NCBI RefSeq assembly: GCF_946222815.1
Contig: NZ_CAMJRK010000068.1
Location: forward strand, 1 to 8,270
From: an uncultured Leuconostoc sp.
GTDB taxonomy: Bacteria; Bacillota; Bacilli; Lactobacillales; Lactobacillaceae
Reading direction: 5' to 3'
Length of the DNA stretch: 8,270 nucleotides
Both the position numbers and the translations under genes were made by a program. The notes under the pieces are model-generated. The model saw only the letters and a list, made by a program, of their open reading frames with translations, did no database searches and was not told the DNA's origin. Below, piece after piece: positions 1 to 6,627 of the stretch; position 1 is the first letter of the stretch; each line of letters begins with the position of its first letter.

Positions 1-113
1 GTAATACATCAACAACTGTTCTGTCTACCAATGATGGGCAACATTTTACAGTTGATGACTGGAATAACACCACATATTTGAACAAAAAGCAGAATGCATC
101 AACCACGATTTAA
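1..113 (+). CDS. C-terminal end of an unidentified protein (partial)
   Basis: An open frame enters from the left edge (first whole codon at position 3) and ends at TAA 111-113, giving 36 residues. They are rich in Thr, Asn and Ser and hydrophilic, with no Cys and no membrane segment. The stretch resembles the tail of an exported or surface-exposed protein in composition only. I do not recognise a family and assign no function. The next gene, recD2, starts 47 bases later on the same strand. The stop codon lies in the loop of a small hairpin (104-121), which fits a real gene end. A chance open frame of this length cannot be excluded from the window alone. Confidence 0.55.
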   Translation, partial: NTSTTVLSTNDGQHFTVDDWNNTTYLNKKQNASTTI

Positions 114-131
114 AAATCGTGTACTACTTTT
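104..131 (+). terminator. Possible rho-independent terminator of the upstream gene
   Basis: CACGATT (104-110) and AATCGTG (115-121) form a perfect 7-bp stem around a TAAA loop, followed by TACTACTTTT. The stem is short and the U-run is interrupted, so termination may be partial. The upstream stop codon TAA (111-113) is inside the loop. Confidence 0.45.
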
Positions 132-160
132 ATGAAAAGACGATCTGGACACAATATTAA

Positions 161-2545
161 ATGGCCTACCAAGAACAACAACTAGAAAAAATTACTGGTA
201 CATTACAAAATGTTATATTTGCATCGTCTGATTCCTACTTTAAAATTTTATCAATTCTGATTGAAGAATCAACGCTTGATAGTTGGACAGAACCTGAAAT
301 TATTGCAACCGGAACATTTGCTGATGTGCAAGAAGGCAGTGTCTACGCTTTTTATGGTACTGTTGTGCGACATCCTAAATATGGACAACAACTTAAGGTT
401 ATCCGCTATGAAAATGAGTTGCCACCTGATGAAGAAGGCCTCATTAAATATTTTGTCAGTAATCAATTTTCGGGCATTGGTAAAAAAACGGCTGAAAAAA
501 TTGTTGATCATTTGGGTGTGGACGCTGTTAATTTGATTTTGGACGATGTGCACGTATTAGATGGTGTCATTAAGGAAGCGACTGCAAAAAAACTTGTACA
601 TAGTTTGCAATTAAATTTAGGGTTAGAACGATTATTTCAAGTTGGCAATCAATTTGGCATTGGTGCAGATATTGCTGGACGGCTGTATGATCAATATGGC
701 AGTGAAGCACAGGATATTTTGACACAAGATCCCTATCGCTTGGTTTTTGAATTTGATGGTATATCCTTTAAAACGGCGGATATTATTGGAAAAAAAATTG
801 GCATTGACCGTTTAGATGATAAGCGTTTACAGGCAGCAGTTTATGCTGCGATGATGACTATCAGTTTTCAATATGGACATACTTATTTAACGCGCGAACA
901 ATTACTGCAATCAACGGCACAATTATTGCGTCATGAAGCAATAGATCGTGCTATAGATCAAGCAATCACCAAATTATTAGAGACACATGTTTTAGTAGCT
1001 GATGCGGATAAATTATATGCATCAGCCCTATACGACGCCGAAACGCAAGTAGCTCATGATTTGAAACGTTTATTGCATGCAAAACAACCATTTGAAATGT
1101 CAGCTGAAGATGTCGATATGGCTTTCATTACACCAGGAAAATTAGTACTGGATAGCACACAAATTGCAGCAGTTAAAGCAGGATTAAATGCGCAGGTATT
1201 TTTACTGACTGGTGGACCTGGAACAGGCAAGACAACCATCGTACGTTCAATTGTTGCGACATGGCAAAAAATCCTTCAAAATCGTGCTAAATATTCTGAC
1301 CATGCACGGGATTTTTTGAAAATGTATTCAGTTAAAATGGCCTCGCCAACGGGTCGAGCAGCTAAACGCATGACTGAGGTAACTGGATATGATGCAACAA
1401 CAATACATCGTTTACTTGGTATTGCAGATTTAGGTGAACCTGAATTTACTGCAGACAACCCGATTTCTTGCGGTCTACTCATTATTGATGAAGCATCAAT
1501 GTTAGATATTGAATTAACAGGAAACCTACTTGCTGCAGTGCCAAATGGTATGAAGTTAATTATTGTTGGTGATTCAGATCAATTGCCTTCAGTTGGACCA
1601 GGCAATGTGTTAGCAGATTTGGTTGGTAGTGAAAAAATTACGCATGTGGAGCTGGATACCATTTATAGGCAAGGTCGAGGAAGTAGTATTACTACGTTAG
1701 CTCAACATATTAAAAATGGTCAGTTACCAACAGATTTTATGCAAAATCAATCTGATAGATCCACGTTTATGGTATCGCATGATCAAACTGATTCTGCAAT
1801 TAAGCAGGTGGTCCAAGCAGCTATAAAAAAAGGATATACCCAAAATGATTTACAAATTTTGACACCAATTTATAAAACAACTGCTGGTGTTAATGCACTG
1901 AATACAATGGCGCAAGAATTATTTAATCCAATCAAACCAATGCAAAAATCATTGCAATTTGGCACAACAATTTTCCGTAAAGGGGATAAGATTTTGCAAT
2001 TAGAAAATGATAGCGAACGTGACGTGTATAATGGGGATATGGGGGAAATTGTTGCTGTGCAATATAAAAATGATAAAAGTAATGATGATAATGAGGATCG
2101 ATTACTGATTGATTTTGATGGCAAAGAATTATCATATCCTAAGAAAAATTTAAATCAATTAGCACTTGCTTACGCAACGACTGTACATAAGGCACAAGGA
2201 AATGAATTCAAACTTGTAATTGTTGCCTTGACAACTCGATTTGGGCCGATGCTAAACCGAAATTTACTCTACACAGGTATCACACGTGCTAAAGAAGCTT
2301 TAATTTTGGTTGGTGAATATGAGGCATTTAATCGTGCTGCTCAGACTGCAGTCGCATTTCGAGCAACTTTTTTAAAAGAACGATTACAAGATGAAGCAGT
2401 TAGTCAACTTGAAAATAATGATGACAAAAAAATAGCACGTATAGTTTCAAAAAACATACTAACATTTGAAGCTATTCGTTCAAGCACAATTGACCCATTA
2501 ATTGGATTAAATGGTGTAACACCTTATGATTTTATGCCAAATTAA
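161..2545 (+). CDS. recD2: RecD2-type ATP-dependent DNA helicase
   Basis: This is a stand-alone superfamily 1B 5'-3' DNA helicase of the RecD2/YrrC family. The family works in DNA repair and replication-fork maintenance without RecB or RecC. The 794 residues match the family length. In order: an OB-like N-terminal domain (about 1-90), helix-hairpin-helix repeats (about 95-210, with FSGIGKKTAEKI at 103-114), a linker, then the motor. Motor motifs visible are Walker A GGPGTGKT (351-358), Walker B IIDEAS (441-446), motif III GDSDQLPSVGPG (470-481), the YRQ arginine motif (502-504), a NGDMGE segment (624-629), YATTVHKAQG (671-680) and YTGITRAK (704-711). All key residues are present, so it should be active. 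The ATG at 161 is the first usable start in frame. Its ribosome site is weak (GGA at 147-149, 11 bases upstream), suggesting modest translation. No terminator is seen between this gene and prs, so read-through is possible. Confidence 0.96.
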   Translation: MAYQEQQLEKITGTLQNVIFASSDSYFKILSILIEESTLDSWTEPEIIATGTFADVQEGSVYAFYGTVVRHPKYGQQLKVIRYENELPPDEEGLIKYFVSNQFSGIGKKTAEKIVDHLGVDAVNLILDDVHVLDGVIKEATAKKLVHSLQLNLGLERLFQVGNQFGIGADIAGRLYDQYGSEAQDILTQDPYRLVFEFDGISFKTADIIGKKIGIDRLDDKRLQAAVYAAMMTISFQYGHTYLTREQLLQSTAQLLRHEAIDRAIDQAITKLLETHVLVADADKLYASALYDAETQVAHDLKRLLHAKQPFEMSAEDVDMAFITPGKLVLDSTQIAAVKAGLNAQVFLLTGGPGTGKTTIVRSIVATWQKILQNRAKYSDHARDFLKMYSVKMASPTGRAAKRMTEVTGYDATTIHRLLGIADLGEPEFTADNPISCGLLIIDEASMLDIELTGNLLAAVPNGMKLIIVGDSDQLPSVGPGNVLADLVGSEKITHVELDTIYRQGRGSSITTLAQHIKNGQLPTDFMQNQSDRSTFMVSHDQTDSAIKQVVQAAIKKGYTQNDLQILTPIYKTTAGVNALNTMAQELFNPIKPMQKSLQFGTTIFRKGDKILQLENDSERDVYNGDMGEIVAVQYKNDKSNDDNEDRLLIDFDGKELSYPKKNLNQLALAYATTVHKAQGNEFKLVIVALTTRFGPMLNRNLLYTGITRAKEALILVGEYEAFNRAAQTAVAFRATFLKERLQDEAVSQLENNDDKKIARIVSKNILTFEAIRSSTIDPLIGLNGVTPYDFMPN

Positions 2546-2554
2546 AGCATGGCC

Positions 2555-2563
2555 TGTTATAAT
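2555..2563 (+). promoter_or_regulatory. Extended -10 promoter for the prs-SGNH-AKR cluster
   Basis: TGTTATAAT is a perfect extended -10 element (TGnTATAAT), with TATAAT at 2558-2563. No good -35 is seen at the usual distance (TGCCAA at 2535-2540), as is common for extended -10 promoters. Transcription would start near 2570, leaving a leader of about 23 bases containing the ribosome site GGAG (2581-2584), 8 bases before the prs ATG. Confidence 0.65.
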
Positions 2564-2592
2564 AAAGTGAGAAAATAAATGGAGTATAAATC

Positions 2593-3567
2593 ATGACGAC
2601 CCCTGAATATCAGATATTTAGCCTCGGCAGCAATCCAAAATTGGGCAACGAAATTGCTGAAATTTTAGGAACCAAATTATCTGCAATAGATACACGTCAG
2701 TTTGCTGACAATGAAATCTACGAACGTATTGAACACACTGTGCGAGGACGTGATTTATATGTCATTCAAGGTATTTCAGATCCGGTAAATGATAACTTTA
2801 TGAAATTGATGATTTTTATTGATGCAGCCAGACGTGCATCAGCCAAGACGATTAATGTTGTCTTACCTTATTTCGGGTATGCACGCGCAGATCGTAAGGC
2901 ACGCTCTCGGGAGCCTATTTCAGCACGTTTAATTGCTAACATGTTAGAATCTCAGGGTGTAAAGCGTGTCATAACAATGGATCTTCATGCAGATCAGGTG
3001 CAAGGCTTCTTTGATATACCAGTGGATCACTTACTTGCCATGCCTGCGTTGGGACACTATTTTTATGAAAATAATTTATTAGGGGATGATCTCGTTGTGG
3101 TTGCACCTGATCATTCTAGTGTTGGTCGTGCGCGTAAGTTTGCTGAATTATTGCACGCAGAGTGGGCAGTTGTTGATCGCCGTGTTGATAATTTAGCACC
3201 AGATAAGTCGTATGCTGTGACAGGTAATGTTGCGGGTAAAAGAGCAATCTTAGTTGATGATATTATTGATACTGCAACGAGTATGGTAGTAGCTAGTGAA
3301 GCCTTAGTAGCTGCAGGTGTTACAAACATTTACGCTGTTGCGCCGCATGCTGTTTTTTCAGATCAAGCAGTCAACAGATTGACTGAATCTGCCATTCAAC
3401 AAGTAATTATAACAAACACTATTGAAGTGCCAGTTGCAAAGCAGTTTAATAAGTTAATACAAATATCTGTTGCAGCACCGTTTGCTGAAACTATTCGTCG
3501 TGTTAATGCATTTGAAAGCATAGAAGATATTATGAAGAGCTCGGATAATTTGGATGTGATGTTATGA
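2593..3567 (+). CDS. prs: Ribose-phosphate pyrophosphokinase, divergent Prs2-type paralogue
   Basis: A PRPP synthetase family protein. Standard members are cytoplasmic and make PRPP from ribose 5-phosphate and ATP for nucleotide, His and Trp synthesis. The 324 residues are full length, with two phosphoribosyltransferase-type folds. Well kept are FADNEIY (37-43), NDNFMKLMIFIDA (66-78), RADRKARSREPI (98-109) and DLHADQVQGFFDIP (130-143). Set against Bacillus subtilis Prs from memory, the catalytic side differs. PDHGG is PDHSS (172-176). The catalytic-loop KRR is RRV (196-198), so the Lys is Arg and the second functional Arg is Val. The PRPP loop DDIIDTAGT is DDIIDTATS (222-230). The protein therefore resembles the poorly characterised 'Prs2' paralogues of lactobacilli, Listeria and enterococci rather than the housekeeping enzyme. 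It could be a weak PRPP synthetase, a regulatory subunit, or use another substrate. The ATG is set by GGAG 8 bases upstream. The stop overlaps the next start by 4 bases. Confidence 0.9.
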   Translation: MTTPEYQIFSLGSNPKLGNEIAEILGTKLSAIDTRQFADNEIYERIEHTVRGRDLYVIQGISDPVNDNFMKLMIFIDAARRASAKTINVVLPYFGYARADRKARSREPISARLIANMLESQGVKRVITMDLHADQVQGFFDIPVDHLLAMPALGHYFYENNLLGDDLVVVAPDHSSVGRARKFAELLHAEWAVVDRRVDNLAPDKSYAVTGNVAGKRAILVDDIIDTATSMVVASEALVAAGVTNIYAVAPHAVFSDQAVNRLTESAIQQVIITNTIEVPVAKQFNKLIQISVAAPFAETIRRVNAFESIEDIMKSSDNLDVML

Positions 3568-4457
3568 AAAGTATTAATGTGAAGCCTTTTCTATCACCAG
3601 AGTGGTGTACTTCTGGTGAATCGTTTTTGACTACGCAATTTGGAGCATGCATCGAATTGCAAACAACTGATGTTTCAAAAATGCAATTGGTGTTTAAAAC
3701 AAGCAATCAGGTAGTATCTTTTGCTGTCAAAATTAATGAAGAAGAGTGGCAAACGGTGCCAGTCGTAGAACAACAATTAACAGTTGCAATACCAACTAAA
3801 CTAGCGCATATACGAATCATGTTACGTTCAGTTAACTTTAACAGTATGGCCTTGTGGCAACAAAAAATCATCTTATCAACCATGTTGATTGATGAGGGTG
3901 AGGTAGCACCAGTTGTGTATGATGTACCCTATGTAACATTTGTTGGGGACTCAATTACAGCTGGAGAAGAAATGGCTCCAGATGGGAATCATCCAGAGTG
4001 GAGTTATCCTGTATTAGTTGCTGAGGCGCTTGGCAAGCCACTTAATCGCATTGCATATGGTGGCACTGGATTAACCGCAAGTGCGCCCTTTCAGGAACCT
4101 ACAGCAATTTCTGCTTTGTGGCAAGTGGCAGACAACATTGAACGGGAGCGTGTCCTAACAGATCTTGTTATTGTGAATTACGGGACTAACGATTTTAATT
4201 ATGGAGCCACATCAGAAGTTTTCACATTTGGTTTGCGAATTTATTTGTTAGAATTGATAAAACGCTTTCATTCGGCTAAAATAATTTTGATGATACCTTT
4301 TAATGGTGCGTTTAAAGATATTTATCAGACTGAAGCAAAACGATTTGATAGGTTTATAATTATGGCAACAGATAATTGGACATTGCCAAATTTGAGAGTA
4401 CATCCATTAAGCAACGAACATAAGCAAATTGCTGAACATATTTTGAGAGGACTTTAA
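3564..4457 (+). CDS. SGNH/GDSL-family hydrolase with N-terminal beta-sandwich domain
   Basis: A probable deacylase or esterase of the SGNH superfamily, substrate unknown. Residues about 1-120 look like a beta-sandwich, and about 122-297 form the SGNH domain. This order matches carbohydrate esterase family 2 (acetyl-sugar deacetylases). Catalytic blocks are FVGDS with Ser130 (126-130), YGGTG with Gly167 (165-169), GTND with Asn209 (207-210) and VHP with His280. The usual Asp three residues before the His is Leu277, so the enzyme may use a Ser-His dyad, as reported for some CE2 enzymes. I see no signal peptide or membrane segment, so a cytoplasmic site is likely, unlike secreted CE2 enzymes. 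Its ATG overlaps the prs stop (ATGA, 3564-3567), which implies translational coupling and a shared transcript. The reading as an SGNH hydrolase is firm, but the substrate is not known. Confidence 0.88.
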   Translation: MKSINVKPFLSPEWCTSGESFLTTQFGACIELQTTDVSKMQLVFKTSNQVVSFAVKINEEEWQTVPVVEQQLTVAIPTKLAHIRIMLRSVNFNSMALWQQKIILSTMLIDEGEVAPVVYDVPYVTFVGDSITAGEEMAPDGNHPEWSYPVLVAEALGKPLNRIAYGGTGLTASAPFQEPTAISALWQVADNIERERVLTDLVIVNYGTNDFNYGATSEVFTFGLRIYLLELIKRFHSAKIILMIPFNGAFKDIYQTEAKRFDRFIIMATDNWTLPNLRVHPLSNEHKQIAEHILRGL

Positions 4458-4459
4458 TC

Positions 4460-5452
4460 ATGGTTTATGCGGCAAATGAACAACGTTATGAGAAGTTACC
4501 TTATCGTCGAGTAAGTGACTCTGGGCTTATTTTACCAGCCGTATCATTTGGCTTGTGGCGTAATTTAGGCGACCAAATGCCACTTGAAAATTCTAAAAAA
4601 GTTATATTAAAAGCCTTTGATAAAGGTGTTTTTAGTTTTGATAATGCCTCTAATTATGGTCCAAGTAATGGCACAGCTGAAGAAACTTTTGGGCAAGTTT
4701 TCCGTAGTGATTTGAAGCCGTATCGTGATGAATTAATCATCACAACTAAGGCGGGTTATCATATGTGGCCAGGGCCATTAGGTGAATTTTCTGGTAAAAA
4801 GACACTGACTGCGGCATTAGATCTCAGTCTAAAACGTATGGGTCTTGATTACGTCGACATTTTTTATGCACATCGCTGGGATCCAAACACACGATTGGAA
4901 GAAACAGCGTTAGCTTTAGATTTGTTAGTTAAGCAAGGAAAAGCTTTGTATATTGGTGTTTCAAATTATACAGCAGAGCAAACTAAAGCTATTGCTAAAA
5001 TATTTAATCAGTTAGGAACGCCATTTATAGGTAATCAAGTATCCTATAATATGTTGAATCGCACTGCTGAAAAAGACGGGTTACTTGAAGTATTAGATAA
5101 GAACCATGCTGGCTTAATTGCTTATGGACCTTTGGCAGAAGGTTTATTGACGGATCGTTACTTGGACGAGATACCTGATGATTATCCAATTCATCGAACA
5201 AATGAATTTTTATTTGAATCAGGAAAAACAGCATTGATTACTAAGTTAAATGCGTTAAATAACATAGCACTGGCACGTGGTCAAAAATTGTCACAAATGG
5301 CGCTTGCTTGGTTATTAAAAGATGAGCGTGTACCCAGTGTTGTAATTGGTGCTAGTAATATTGACCATTTATTGGATAATTTATCGTTCAGTGATAACAT
5401 GGTGTTTAGTGATGATGAGCTTGAACGTATTAAAAGTATTTTAGAAAAATAA
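4460..5452 (+). CDS. Aldo/keto reductase, YghZ/L-glyceraldehyde 3-phosphate reductase-like
   Basis: A cytoplasmic NADPH-dependent oxidoreductase with the (beta/alpha)8 aldo/keto reductase fold. The 330 residues are close to the usual YghZ (AKR14) length. The N-terminal run YRRVSDSGLILPAVSFGLW (15-33) is typical of this branch. The catalytic tetrad is visible: Asp61 and Tyr66 in FDNASNYG (60-67), Lys97 in TTKAGY (95-100) and His138 in YAHRW (136-140). Cofactor-side motifs GVSNY (166-170), NQVSYNML (192-199), AYGPLAEGLL (221-230) and VIGASN (295-300) follow. Relatives reduce L-glyceraldehyde 3-phosphate, methylglyoxal and other small aldehydes, and the exact substrate here is inferred only. The ATG lies 2 bases after the SGNH stop. 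Its ribosome site AGAGGA (4446-4451) is inside the end of that gene, 8 bases from the start, so the two are almost certainly co-transcribed. No terminator is visible after the TAA. Confidence 0.93.
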   Translation: MVYAANEQRYEKLPYRRVSDSGLILPAVSFGLWRNLGDQMPLENSKKVILKAFDKGVFSFDNASNYGPSNGTAEETFGQVFRSDLKPYRDELIITTKAGYHMWPGPLGEFSGKKTLTAALDLSLKRMGLDYVDIFYAHRWDPNTRLEETALALDLLVKQGKALYIGVSNYTAEQTKAIAKIFNQLGTPFIGNQVSYNMLNRTAEKDGLLEVLDKNHAGLIAYGPLAEGLLTDRYLDEIPDDYPIHRTNEFLFESGKTALITKLNALNNIALARGQKLSQMALAWLLKDERVPSVVIGASNIDHLLDNLSFSDNMVFSDDELERIKSILEK

Positions 5453-5518
5453 AGTTATATCAATACAATATTGGCCAATTATACGAAACGAATGTAATCA
5501 AACGGAATAATTAATGAA

Positions 5519-5547
5519 CGAACAGCATATGATATACAAGTTATAAT
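5519..5547 (+). promoter_or_regulatory. Candidate promoter for the sortase gene
   Basis: TATAAT at 5542-5547 is a perfect -10. The hexamer 17 bases upstream, CGAACA (5519-5524), matches the -35 consensus at only three positions. Transcription would start around 5554, giving a leader of about 15 bases before the GTG start. Because the -35 is poor and the DNA is AT-rich, a chance match is possible. Read-through from the aldo/keto reductase gene is the alternative. Confidence 0.4.
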
Positions 5548-5557
5548 TAAAAATAAC

Positions 5558-5572
5558 AAGGACGCAATGTGA
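5558..5572 (+). promoter_or_regulatory. Ribosome binding site and overlapping ATG-TGA/GTG start of the sortase
   Basis: AAGGA (5558-5562) stands 6 bases before GTG at 5569 and decides the start. GTG is also the first possible start, because an in-frame TAA lies at 5554-5556. An ATG at 5567 in another frame overlaps the GTG by one base and is followed at once by TGA (5570-5572), making a one-codon reading frame that could compete for initiating ribosomes. Confidence 0.6.
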
Positions 5573-6537
5573 TTTCAATCGTACTACTCAAAGAATCAGT
5601 TTTACCTTCACAAAATGAGCACCAAGTAGTTGTATTTGGACTCGTTTTTTTGGCGACATTTAGTCTTTTTAGTGTTGGTCAGTTAATTGTGAATTATAGA
5701 CGAAAACGGCATAATTTTTCATTTTATAATGGTATTATAGTTGCTTGTATTGTAACAGTGGTTGCAATCGGTGGTTTGTATGCTTATCAGAACAATACGT
5801 TTGGCATCAATGATATGACGCGAAAGCATATTCAAAAACGTGAACGCATAATACTTAACAAAAAAAGTACAAATGATCATACAAAGCGATCTGTGATTTC
5901 TAAAATGGTTATGCGTAACGTGGCCAAAGGCCTAGAAAAACAAGGATTTGTCTCTATTCCAAGTCAAAATATTTTATTGCCAATTTATAATGATGCCTAT
6001 TCTGATAAGGGCCTAAATGCAGGAGCTGATTATGCTAATCGTTCAGAAGTTGATCCGACTGGTCAAAAAAAGCCAATCATGGGTCAGGGTAATTATGGCT
6101 TAGCAGCGCATAATTTTAATGATGGTCATACTGGATTCAGTGCATTGCAAGAATCAACAAATCATAATGAACCATATTTGGTTAATGGTCAGTTACGAGA
6201 GTCCTCATGGTTAAATGGCCAGGATGTTTTGCTGGCTAACCAGAAGGGAATTTATCGGTACATTATTTCTGGGCAATCAGCAGTTTCAGCAACAGAAGTA
6301 TCGATTTTAAATCCAACAAAAAATGCTGAATTGACTATCATTAGTTGTTTGTTTCCATCAACACAATATCGTATTATTACGCATGCAAAATTGCAAAAAG
6401 CATATACTTGGGATCAAGCACCTGCGAGATATGTCAGTGAGTTTAATTTGAATGTACGCAACACAAATGCACGTGTTAATTGGTGGAACCCTGGCGTAGA
6501 AGAAGGTGCTAATGGTAATAAAGGGGGACAAGATTAA
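5569..6537 (+). CDS. srtA: Sortase, class A-like, with two N-terminal membrane segments
   Basis: A membrane-bound cysteine transpeptidase that cuts surface proteins at an LPxTG-type signal and joins them to the cell wall. The 322 residues are longer than a typical SrtA. Two hydrophobic segments (about 19-41 and 53-73) flank a basic loop YRRKRH (43-48), implying both ends outside. A basic linker (about 84-120) leads into the sortase beta-barrel. Catalytic residues are His181 in AAHNF (179-183), Cys260 in TIISC (256-260) and Arg268 in YRII, with the 8-residue Cys-to-Arg spacing seen in class A enzymes. After the barrel comes a hydrophilic tail (about 285-322) with NWWNPG (304-309) and a Gly/Asn-rich end. 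A GTG at 5689 (Val41) would give a standard single-anchor sortase but lacks a good ribosome site, so I prefer 5569. No LPxTG protein is in this window. The gene ends 15 bases before the long hairpin that separates it from mvk. Confidence 0.88.
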   Translation: MISIVLLKESVLPSQNEHQVVVFGLVFLATFSLFSVGQLIVNYRRKRHNFSFYNGIIVACIVTVVAIGGLYAYQNNTFGINDMTRKHIQKRERIILNKKSTNDHTKRSVISKMVMRNVAKGLEKQGFVSIPSQNILLPIYNDAYSDKGLNAGADYANRSEVDPTGQKKPIMGQGNYGLAAHNFNDGHTGFSALQESTNHNEPYLVNGQLRESSWLNGQDVLLANQKGIYRYIISGQSAVSATEVSILNPTKNAELTIISCLFPSTQYRIITHAKLQKAYTWDQAPARYVSEFNLNVRNTNARVNWWNPGVEEGANGNKGGQD

Positions 6538-6552
6538 TTGAAATACAGTGCT

Positions 6553-6627
6553 TTAATAAATGACGCCACGGAAGTTAGATATATGAATTATTTCATATTA
6601 TCTAGCCTCCGTGGCGTCATTTATTAA
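6553..6627. terminator. Long two-way terminator hairpin between convergent genes
   Basis: A perfect 20-bp inverted repeat (arms 6553-6572 and 6608-6627, core GACGCCACGGA) continues inward. After one A/C mismatch come 8 more pairs (6574-6581 with 6599-6606, one of them T/G), a bulged T at 6598, 6 further pairs (6582-6587 with 6592-6597) and a TTAT loop (6588-6591). The total is about 34 pairs. A-rich and T-rich arm ends give a U-rich tail in either direction. It lies 15 bases after the sortase stop and directly abuts the mevalonate kinase stop (6628-6630), so it can end both convergent transcripts. Confidence 0.85.

Noticed and set aside
132..185. Short + strand frame starting ATG at 132 and overlapping the recD2 start
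   Set aside because: Only 17 codons, out of frame with recD2 and without a ribosome site.
269..553. 94-residue minus-strand open frame, and others at 1054-1239, 1276-1482, 1870-2135, 3111-3329 and 5025-5234
   Set aside because: All lie opposite strongly supported genes and have no family features or proper ribosome sites.
790..797. Run of eight A bases inside recD2 as a possible slippage or phase-variation site
   Set aside because: The frame is intact, it encodes an ordinary Lys-Lys pair, and such runs are frequent in AT-rich genes.
5470..5479. 10-base palindrome ATTGGCCAAT after the aldo/keto reductase gene
   Set aside because: It has no loop and no U-run, so it is not a terminator. An operator is possible, but ten bases in AT-rich DNA is weak evidence.
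5514..5546. 10-residue frame upstream of the sortase, with GGA 7 bases before its ATG
   Set aside because: Too short to support. It overlaps the candidate -10, and its composition shows no leader-peptide pattern such as repeated regulatory codons.
5569..6537. Sortase as part of a pilus or surface-protein cluster
   Set aside because: No LPxTG-type substrate or pilin gene is in the window. The neighbours are metabolic genes, so a housekeeping role is simpler.
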